Below, one piece after another: positions 24,148 through 29,547 of a DNA stretch of 29,547 bases. This DNA comes from JBBRZF01 sp038236965 (GTDB taxonomy: Bacteria; Acidobacteriota; Terriglobia; Terriglobales; Acidobacteriaceae). How positions within the stretch are numbered: the first letter of the stretch is position 1; every line of letters begins with the position of its first letter. The stretch is from assembly GCA_038236965.1 (NCBI GenBank), contig JBBRZF010000025.1, positions 1 through 29,547 of the forward strand, read 5' to 3'. A program made the position numbers and the translations under genes. The notes under the pieces are model-generated. The model was not told the DNA's origin, ran no database searches, and saw only the letters and a list, made by a program, of their open reading frames with translations.

Positions 24148-25425
24148 ATGGCCACTATCAAGCGTAGAAAATCTCAAACGGTTCAAATCGGCAAGGTTCG
24201 AGTGGGCAGCGATGCACCTGTCGTGGTGCAGTCCATGACCAACACGGATTCAGCCGACGTCCCCTCCACCTTGCAGCAGGTTGCGGCGCTGGCGCGCGCC
24301 GGTTCCGAACTTGTGCGCATTACCGTGAACAATGATGCGGCGGCGCAAGGCGTGGCTCCACTGGTCGCGCAGTTGCGGGACATGGGAATCGATGTTCCCA
24401 TCATCGGCGACTTTCACTACAACGGGCACATCCTGCTGAAAAAGTATCCTGACTGCGCGCGTGCGTTGGCAAAGTACCGCATCAATCCCGGAAACGTATC
24501 GATCGGACGCAAGGACGACGACAACTTCCGCACCATGATCGAGGTCGCTGTCGAAAATCAGAAGCCTGTGCGCATCGGCGTGAACTGGGGTTCGCTCGAC
24601 CAGGCTTTGCTGACACGCATGATGGACAGGAACAGTAAGCTTTCCGAACCGCTCGATGCGCGCGACGTAATGATGGAAGCCATGATGATAAGCGCGCTGC
24701 ACTCCGCCGAGTTGGCGGAGCAGTACGGATTGCGCAAAGACCAGATCATCCTCAGCGCGAAGGTGAGCGGCGTCCAGGACCTGGTTGACGCCTATCGCGA
24801 ACTCGCCAAGCGTTGCGACTACGCGCTGCACCTCGGACTTACCGAAGCAGGCATGGGCGCAAAAGGCATCGTAAGTTCCACCGCCGGACTCAGCATCCTG
24901 CTGCAGGAGGGCATCGGCGACACCATACGTGTTTCGCTCACGCCGAAGCCGAATGGCGATCGCACGGAAGAAGTCCTGGTCGCGCAACAAATCCTGCAAT
25001 CGATGGGTATGCGCAGCTTCATGCCGCAGGTCACCGCTTGTCCGGGATGCGGACGCACGACGTCCACTTTCTTCCAGGAGATGGCGGAACAGATTCAAAG
25101 TTACATTCGCGAGCAGATGCCGGTCTGGAAGATGCAATACAGCGGCGTGGAAGAGATGAAATTGGCCGTGATGGGATGCATCGTGAACGGCCCTGGCGAA
25201 TCGAAGCACGCGAATATTGGCATCTCGCTGCCGGGCACCTTCGAAGATCCCAAGGCTCCGGTGTACGTGGATGGACGGTTGATGCTGACATTGAAAGGCG
25301 ACCACATCGTCGAGGAATTCCTCGTCATCCTGAAGGATTACGTTGCCAGCAGATACGCGCCACGCACGGGAAATGAACCGCCTCCGCCACCGAAAGCAGT
25401 GAACCCACTGCCTGTTTTGAATTAG
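24148..25425 (+). CDS. ispG: 4-hydroxy-3-methylbut-2-en-1-yl diphosphate synthase (flavodoxin/ferredoxin)
   Basis: A 425-aa iron-sulfur enzyme that turns MEcPP into HMBPP near the end of the MEP pathway. The N-terminal TIM barrel begins with VRVGSDAPVVVQSMTNTDS. Later blocks are DFHYNGHILL, NPGNVSIGRKDDDNF, VRIGVNWGSLD and LTEAGMGAKGIVSS. The 4Fe-4S cysteines are in VTACPGCGRT (about C298, C301) and VMGCIVNGPGESKHANIG (about C344). This is the short bacterial form without the plant-type insert. The ATG at 24148 is chosen for AAGGAA 7 bases upstream; a TTG at 24103 is open in frame but less likely. It follows the rseP terminator by about 220 bp and so has its own promoter. That gap holds no gene I can support. 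Confidence 0.97.
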   Translation: MATIKRRKSQTVQIGKVRVGSDAPVVVQSMTNTDSADVPSTLQQVAALARAGSELVRITVNNDAAAQGVAPLVAQLRDMGIDVPIIGDFHYNGHILLKKYPDCARALAKYRINPGNVSIGRKDDDNFRTMIEVAVENQKPVRIGVNWGSLDQALLTRMMDRNSKLSEPLDARDVMMEAMMISALHSAELAEQYGLRKDQIILSAKVSGVQDLVDAYRELAKRCDYALHLGLTEAGMGAKGIVSSTAGLSILLQEGIGDTIRVSLTPKPNGDRTEEVLVAQQILQSMGMRSFMPQVTACPGCGRTTSTFFQEMAEQIQSYIREQMPVWKMQYSGVEEMKLAVMGCIVNGPGESKHANIGISLPGTFEDPKAPVYVDGRLMLTLKGDHIVEEFLVILKDYVASRYAPRTGNEPPPPPKAVNPLPVLN

Positions 25426-25446
25426 TTGATTACGAGCAAAAGAAAT

Positions 25447-25482
25447 ACAGCCCTCCATCGTGGAGGGCTGTCTTAGTTTGTG
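25447..25482 (+). terminator. intrinsic terminator after ispG
   Basis: Perfect 11-bp stem ACAGCCCTCCA / TGGAGGGCTGT with a TCG loop, followed by CTTAGTTTGTG. It lies 22 bp after the ispG stop. Confidence 0.85.
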
Positions 25483-25750
25483 TTCGAGGCGGCCCGTTTC
25501 CCAACGCACCGGAAAAAGACTAAGGAGAGCGGCGGGATCGGAGTGCTTCTCCCGGAAGCACAGGAATCTCAACTCGCATGTGCACCGCACTTTGGGGATG
25601 CCGTGCACCGGCAGGGCCACGCTGATGCTGGTTGGCATCGCGCGACCGGTCGCCGCTCTTCCTGCCACTCGCCCGCGACTGGCGCACCCAGGGCAGCGGA
25701 AGCCTTCAAGTTCACGCTGCCGCAGATCGGCCGCACACGAGCGAGTGCAG
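25483..25750. other. gene-poor stretch, no supported feature
   Basis: Open frames run in several directions here, but none has a ribosome site, a recognisable domain or a sensible amino-acid composition; they are rich in R, H, C and P. Short GC-rich inverted segments occur, for example GCCG-TGCAC-CGGC near 25600. It may be a decayed gene or an intergenic repeat of the host genome, which one sequence cannot show. Confidence 0.4.
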
Positions 25751-25873
25751 TTACACCTTGCTTGCCAATTCCAAAATTCCTACTGTGGCGGCAATCCACA
25801 CACACCACGCTAATGTGTTCAACACGATTCGCACAGGGACGTTGTCGATAAAGTCATTCCACTTTGCATCCAT
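25751..25873 (-). CDS. candidate 40-aa single-pass membrane protein
   Basis: A short ORF, ATG at 25873 to TAA at 25751. The translation starts MDAKWNDFIDNVPVR, then has one hydrophobic segment (about residues 16-34, IVLNTLAWCVWIAATVGIL), and ends ELASKV. The short charged N-terminus, one helix with W and C residues, and a short tail are typical of bacterial small membrane proteins. A purine-rich AAGAGAAAAAGG lies directly upstream, though its GG is close to the ATG. It is the only sensible reading frame in the 25.5-26.0 kb gap, and the AT-richer codons stop where the gene stops. It lies downstream of and co-directional with the CAP gene, beyond a likely terminator. Function unknown; a chance ORF is possible. 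Confidence 0.42.
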   Translation of the reverse strand: MDAKWNDFIDNVPVRIVLNTLAWCVWIAATVGILELASKV

Positions 25874-25979
25874 AACCTTTTTCTCTTTTCTTGCCCGCAC
25901 ATCAATTTGGACGTCAGCCGATCAAGTTGGTTAGCCCGGTCTCACACTTTTCAATACGTGGAAGCGAATTAAAAAGTTC

Positions 25980-26003
25980 CAAACAATCTTGCGCTGCGCA
26001 AGA
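25980..26003 (-). terminator. probable intrinsic terminator after the CAP gene
   Basis: On the - strand the stem TCTTGCG / CGCAAGA has a CAG loop and is followed by TTGTTTGG and, slightly later, CTTTTT. It lies 50 bp after the stop of the CAP-domain gene. The stem is short but GC-rich at the top. Confidence 0.55.
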
Positions 26004-26052
26004 GAACAGCATGCGGCGTCCGGAAAGCGAACGAGAGGTGAGCACCAGCAAA

Positions 26053-26850
26053 TCAGTAATAGGTGACTACGACGACCCAGTACACGGCGTTGGAATAGCT
26101 GGCGGATTTGGAAAAGCATACGCCGAGTGAATAGCCGCTGGCATTCTCGTTCTTCAAGCGATGCATGTTGCCCGGCAGTTTGTCGATCTCCGTCGCGGTG
26201 TACACGACTACATTGCTCGCGTTGGGAATCCTGGTGGCGGCTTGCGTCGAGAGATTGTCCGTGGCGGCCATTTCGCATGCCATCTGGCGAAGGCCGGGGC
26301 GCGGAATCAGCGGGAGCGGATGAGCGCGGACTCCCTCGCGAAGCTCGGTAAAGGCTGCAGCAATCCTTTTTTCGGCGCCGTCCACGCTTAGCTCCGGCAA
26401 CCGATTGGCGAAATCCTCTGTGACGTAGATGGTCGATCCGCTGCGTACGACGCCGACGCCGATGGCGTTGTAGTCCGGGCTGAGCAGGTTGTGGCGATGC
26501 GGTGGCGAATTCATCAGCCCAACGTGCGCCTGCTCGATGTCGGAATCGAGGGCGACATTCTCTCCGCTGTAGTTGAAGTGCAAAGTGGTGGTGGCGACGC
26601 GTTGCTTTACGCCGAGTTCGCCCTCGAACTGATGCGCAATCGCCCGCTTCTCCGCCATCATAGAGGAATGTTGCCGCGCCACCCCCGCCAACCGCTCATC
26701 CAATGCCAGTTCCGGAAGTCCAGCCTTCACGCGTTCCCGATTCACCAGGTTCACGAGACGCTCTTCCGCGGCCGAATCAAACTCTTGAGCGGACGCCGTG
26801 AACGGGTTGGCGAGGGCGGCCAAGATAATGACGATGAAGAGAGCGAACAT
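26053..26850 (-). CDS. secreted CAP/SCP-domain protein
   Basis: A 265-aa exported protein. Residues 1-21 are a signal peptide (hydrophobic LFIVIILAALA, cut after ASA before QEF). Residues 28-150 are a CAP domain of the bacterial SCP-like type: LVNLVNRERVKAGLPEL, H61, YSGENVA (E97), and HRHNLLSPDYNAIGVGV (118-134). The last 110 residues have no known domain. CAP proteins are extracellular and of varied, mostly unclear, function. The ATG at 26850 has AGGA about 7 bases upstream; a longer frame in phase runs back across rmuC and is spurious in that part. It is divergent from rmuC across a 94-bp promoter region. Confidence 0.9.
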   Translation of the reverse strand: MFALFIVIILAALANPFTASAQEFDSAAEERLVNLVNRERVKAGLPELALDERLAGVARQHSSMMAEKRAIAHQFEGELGVKQRVATTTLHFNYSGENVALDSDIEQAHVGLMNSPPHRHNLLSPDYNAIGVGVVRSGSTIYVTEDFANRLPELSVDGAEKRIAAAFTELREGVRAHPLPLIPRPGLRQMACEMAATDNLSTQAATRIPNASNVVVYTATEIDKLPGNMHRLKNENASGYSLGVCFSKSASYSNAVYWVVVVTYY

Positions 26851-26944
26851 CCCATTCCTGGATGCATTTGCAAGTGGCTCAAACTTCCACAAGGTTTTCA
26901 CAAGCAAGCTGCGATACAATCCGAGTTCCTTCACCAGGACAATC

Positions 26945-28321
26945 ATGATCAATATTGTCATTATCTCCGCTATCACCGCTATTGTGGGCTTCGCGTTGGG
27001 CTGGTTGGCAAGCCGGGCGCAAACGGCCACGCTCACCGGTCGCGTGCAGGGCCTTGAACAGGAACTTGCCGCGAGCCGCGCCGACGTTGCCGGCGTTCGT
27101 CGCGAACTCGACACACGCTCCGAAGAAAAGAGCACGGCCCTGGCCGAACTCTCAGGCATGCGGGCCACTCTGGAGCAGGAGCGCAAGAACAACGACGAGA
27201 AACTCACGCTCTTGACGAATGCTTCCGTCGAGTTGCAAAACGCTTTCAAGGCCCTCTCTTCGGAGGCGCTGAAGAGCAACAACACGGCCTTTCTGGAACT
27301 CGCGCAGACGCAGTTGCAGACCTTCCAGCAGACCGCTGCCAGCGAACTCGAGGACCGCAAGAAAGCCGTCGAGACGCTGGTTAGGCCTATCGCTGAGTCG
27401 CTCGGCAAGGTCGATGAGCAAATCAAGGCTATGGAAGTGAAGCGCGCCGAGGCCTACGGAACGCTCACCAACCAGGTAGCGTCGCTCATCGGGACGCAAA
27501 ACGATCTGCAACTCGAGACACGCAAGCTGGTGCAGGCCTTGCGCGCGCCGCACGTCCGCGGACGCTGGGGGGAGATACAGTTGCGCCGCGTGGTCGAGAT
27601 CGCCGACATGCTTCCCTACTGTGACTTCACCGAGCAGCCCAGCATCAACACCGGCGACGGACGCCTTCGTCCTGACCTCATCGTGCGACTCCCCGGCGGC
27701 AAGCAGGTCATCGTAGACGCGAAAGCGCCGCTGCAAGCCTACCTGGAAGCGATGGAAGCGCCCGACGAAGATGCGCGCCGAGCGAAGTTGCTCGCCCACG
27801 CGAACCAGATCACCGACCACATGAACAAGCTCGGTGCAAAAAGTTATTGGGACCAGTTCGAATCCACGCCCGAGTTCGTGGTGATGTTCCTGCCGGGAGA
27901 AGTCTTCTTCAGCGCCGCGTTGGAACAGTTGCCTGCGCTGATTGAGATGGGAGTGGAGAAGAAGGTCATCCCTGCGTCTCCGACTACGCTGATAGCGCTT
28001 CTGCGCGCTGTGTCTTACGGATGGCGCCAGGAAAAGCTGGCCGAGAATGCGCAGAAGATCAGCGAGCTCGGACGCGACCTGTATGACCGTCTGCGCACCA
28101 TGGCCGGACATTTCGAGAAAGTCGGCAAGGGACTCGACTCGGCAGTGAAGGGTTACAACGATACGGTGGGTTCGTTCGAGGGACGTGTGCTGGTAGCGGC
28201 GCGCCGTTTTGCCGAGCTCGGTCCGGCCACGAAGGAAGAGCTCAGCGAACTCGAACCCGTCGAGCGCAGCACGCGTGCGCTCTCGCCGCAGCTACCGCTT
28301 GTCGACAAAGCCAACGCATAA
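26945..28321 (+). CDS. rmuC: DNA recombination protein RmuC
   Basis: A 458-aa protein. An N-terminal membrane anchor (residues 3-22, IVIISAITAIVGFALGWLAS) is followed by a long coiled coil (about 30-205) and the RmuC nuclease-like core. The core shows RAPHVRGRWGEIQLRRVVE, LRPDLIVRLPGGK with VIVDAKAPL (about 243-262, a PD-(D/E)xK-type site), FVVMFLPGE and ASPTTLIALLRAVSYGWRQE. RmuC limits inversions at short repeats in E. coli, and later work links the family to phage defence; which applies here is unknown. The ATG at 26945 is used because it gives the membrane anchor; an in-frame start at 26798 would overlap the divergent CAP gene. A terminator follows. Confidence 0.95.
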   Translation: MINIVIISAITAIVGFALGWLASRAQTATLTGRVQGLEQELAASRADVAGVRRELDTRSEEKSTALAELSGMRATLEQERKNNDEKLTLLTNASVELQNAFKALSSEALKSNNTAFLELAQTQLQTFQQTAASELEDRKKAVETLVRPIAESLGKVDEQIKAMEVKRAEAYGTLTNQVASLIGTQNDLQLETRKLVQALRAPHVRGRWGEIQLRRVVEIADMLPYCDFTEQPSINTGDGRLRPDLIVRLPGGKQVIVDAKAPLQAYLEAMEAPDEDARRAKLLAHANQITDHMNKLGAKSYWDQFESTPEFVVMFLPGEVFFSAALEQLPALIEMGVEKKVIPASPTTLIALLRAVSYGWRQEKLAENAQKISELGRDLYDRLRTMAGHFEKVGKGLDSAVKGYNDTVGSFEGRVLVAARRFAELGPATKEELSELEPVERSTRALSPQLPLVDKANA

Positions 28322-28333
28322 GTCGTCTACAGG

Positions 28334-28362
28334 AAAAAAGCCTCCGCCAAGGGGGCTTTTGT
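28334..28362. terminator. bidirectional intrinsic terminator between rmuC and the permease gene
   Basis: Stem AAAAGCCTCC / GGGGGCTTTT (one T-G pair) with a GCCAA loop. On + it is followed by TTTTGTCTT within the stem end; on - the stem runs into TTTTTTCC. It serves both convergent genes. Confidence 0.88.
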
Positions 28363-28381
28363 CTTGCAGGAAGGTAGGGAG

Positions 28382-29260
28382 TTATATGCCCGCTTCCAAC
28401 CGTGACCGTGGATCAAGGTAGTCGCGCAGCGCGTCGCCGATGAAGTTGAAGCTGAGAACGGCGAGCATCACGGCGGCGGCAGGAAAGAGCACCAGATGCG
28501 GCGAGTCGAATAGGTGCGAGCGTCCATCGTTGAGCATGGAACCCCAACTCGCAATCGGCGGCGGCACGCCCAGTCCGAGGAAGCTCATCGTTGCCTCGGC
28601 CAGTACGGCTCCGGCCATTCCGATGGCGGCCTGCACGATGACAGGCTGCATGATGTTGGGAAGTATGTGCCGCGTGATGACCCGCAGGTCCGTTGCGCCC
28701 AGCGCACGGGCAGCCTCCACGTATTCTTTCTCGCGAGCGGCCAGCACCTGTGCCCGGACAAGTCGAGCGTAACCCACCCAGCCGCCAAGGATGAGCGCGA
28801 GGATGAGGTTGATCAATCCGGGGCCGAGGAAAGCGACGAAGGCGATGGCCAGCAGGATTCCCGGAAATGACAGGAAAGCGTTCATCACGATGACGTTGAT
28901 GAAGCGATCGAACCAGCTTCCGTAATATCCCGCCAGCGAACCGATGATGGTACCCAGCAGCAACGAACCGGTGACGACGCTCACGCCTACCAGCATGGAG
29001 ATGCGCGCGCCGAAGATGATGCGGGAAAAGATGTCGCGGCCGAGATCGTCGGTGCCGAACCAGTGCGCCTGGGAGGGGGCCACGAGGCGCGAAGGCAGGT
29101 CGATGTAAGCGGGGTCCTGCGGGGCGATCCAGGGCGCGAAGAGCGCGAAGCAGGCGAAGACCACGACGAGCACAGCGCCGATGGCCGCCAGCGGATTGCT
29201 GCGCCCTATCCGCTTCATGTTCGAGGTCAAGCCCGAGTTTGCGGTCGCCGTTGTCGCCAT
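28382..29260 (-). CDS. DppC/OppC-type ABC transporter permease
   Basis: A 292-aa inner-membrane permease of the peptide/nickel ABC uptake family. An N-terminal cytoplasmic stretch and helix (NPLAAIGAVLVVVFACFALF) lead to the DppC-type FGTDDLGRDIFSRII block. Later comes the permease loop that contacts the ATPase, EYVEAARALGATDLRVITRH followed by ILPN (about 177-200), and LAEATMSFLGLGVPPP-x-SWG. The order is exactly DppC-like. The ATG at 29260 is preferred; an upstream in-frame start at 29362 would overlap the next divergent gene. The partner permease, ATPases and binding protein are not in the window; other parts may lie beyond 29547 or elsewhere. Substrate unknown. Confidence 0.93.
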   Translation of the reverse strand: MATTATANSGLTSNMKRIGRSNPLAAIGAVLVVVFACFALFAPWIAPQDPAYIDLPSRLVAPSQAHWFGTDDLGRDIFSRIIFGARISMLVGVSVVTGSLLLGTIIGSLAGYYGSWFDRFINVIVMNAFLSFPGILLAIAFVAFLGPGLINLILALILGGWVGYARLVRAQVLAAREKEYVEAARALGATDLRVITRHILPNIMQPVIVQAAIGMAGAVLAEATMSFLGLGVPPPIASWGSMLNDGRSHLFDSPHLVLFPAAAVMLAVLSFNFIGDALRDYLDPRSRLEAGI

Positions 29261-29348
29261 GGATTCACAAGAGCCTGTGATGCATTGTATCTGCGCGCAA
29301 CCTCCGCGCGCGAGCGGTGTTAGGATGAATGCCCATTGGGAGGGCTGA

Positions 29349-29547
29349 ATGTTGAAACCCACATTATTGCTCGCACTTCTATTTGCAACCCTGCCCAGTT
29401 TTGCCGGCGTGGTCTACACGGCGACGACGCGCACCGAACAGGGCGGCAAGGCGGAGAGTTCCACCGTGCACGCGCAAGTCAGCGGACTTGGCGCAAGGAT
29501 CGAGTTCGTTCAAAACGACGCTCCGTTCCTTCCTCCCGGCGCATACC
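29349..29547 (+). CDS. exported protein, 3' end cut by the window
   Basis: The first 66 codons of a gene that runs off the window. The translation begins with a clear signal peptide (MLKPTLLLALLFATLPSFAG, cut around SFA/GVV), followed by VYTATTRTEQGGKAESSTVH and a beta-rich segment. GGAGG lies about 6 bases before the ATG. No domain can be named from this part. It is divergent from the permease gene across 88 bp. Confidence 0.72.
   Translation, partial: MLKPTLLLALLFATLPSFAGVVYTATTRTEQGGKAESSTVHAQVSGLGARIEFVQNDAPFLPPGAY

Noticed and set aside
24250..25668. 472-aa - strand ORF
   Set aside because: Antisense to ispG; rich in H, R and C with no domain.
26851..27426. N-terminal extension of the CAP gene to a 457-aa protein
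   Set aside because: This part lies antisense to rmuC, is Ser/Arg-rich, and would bury the signal peptide in mid-protein.
1..29547. CRISPR, insertion sequence, prophage or toxin-antitoxin system
   Set aside because: No repeat-spacer pattern, transposase, integrase or recognisable toxin/antitoxin pair was found.

Overview
This window looks like a chromosomal segment of a moderately GC-rich, Gram-negative-type soil or aquatic bacterium. The family-level look of the proteins (conserved small zinc-ribbon proteins, the particular carboxylase/lyase/hydratase set, MASE1 kinase, uppS-cdsA-dxr-rseP order) most resembles Acidobacteriota of the Terriglobia/Koribacter type. That placement is inference from pattern recognition; no rRNA is present. 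There are no phage, plasmid, IS or CRISPR signatures. Genes are tightly packed, mostly with intrinsic terminators at convergent junctions.

Region 1 (1-6047) is a polyphosphate/phosphate block. On + lie a PhoU-family protein, a 72-aa zinc-ribbon protein, polyphosphate kinase (ppk1) and a SixA-type phosphohistidine phosphatase. On - are a CHAD-domain protein and an exopolyphosphatase (Ppx/GppA). sixA and ppx converge and overlap by 49 bp. Synthesis, breakdown, a polyP-binding domain and phosphate signalling are thus side by side.

Region 2 (6293-8491) holds tRNA-Glu(UUC), an unrecognised 199-aa protein and a membrane acyltransferase-3 protein. Region 3 (8677-15346) is catabolic: an MCC-type acyl-CoA carboxylase beta subunit, an orphan LuxR/NarL regulator with a degenerate receiver, an HMG-CoA lyase-like protein, an enoyl-CoA hydratase-family protein, a YbgC-like thioesterase and histidine ammonia-lyase. 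The carboxylase, hydratase and lyase fit the lower leucine pathway (methylcrotonyl-CoA to acetoacetate), followed by the first step of histidine breakdown.

Region 4 (15437-19449) is regulatory: an HD-domain hydrolase, a zinc-ribbon/XRE regulator, an orphan MASE1-PAS histidine kinase and a 74-aa zinc-ribbon protein. A strong terminator hairpin sits only 16-22 bp before the start of that last gene, behind a region that can fold (candidate leader RNA). Region 5 (19533-25482) is the essential envelope-lipid/isoprenoid operon uppS-cdsA-dxr-rseP, ending at a terminator, then ispG with its own terminator.

Region 6 (25483-29547) holds a gene-poor stretch with a candidate 40-aa membrane protein, a secreted CAP/SCP protein, divergent rmuC, a DppC-type ABC permease and the start of a secreted protein cut by the window edge.

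The most interesting items are the candidate leader RNA at 18984-19208, the degenerate-receiver regulator, the polyP module with its overlapping convergent genes, the unannotated 40-aa membrane ORF, and several precise dyads close to gene starts.
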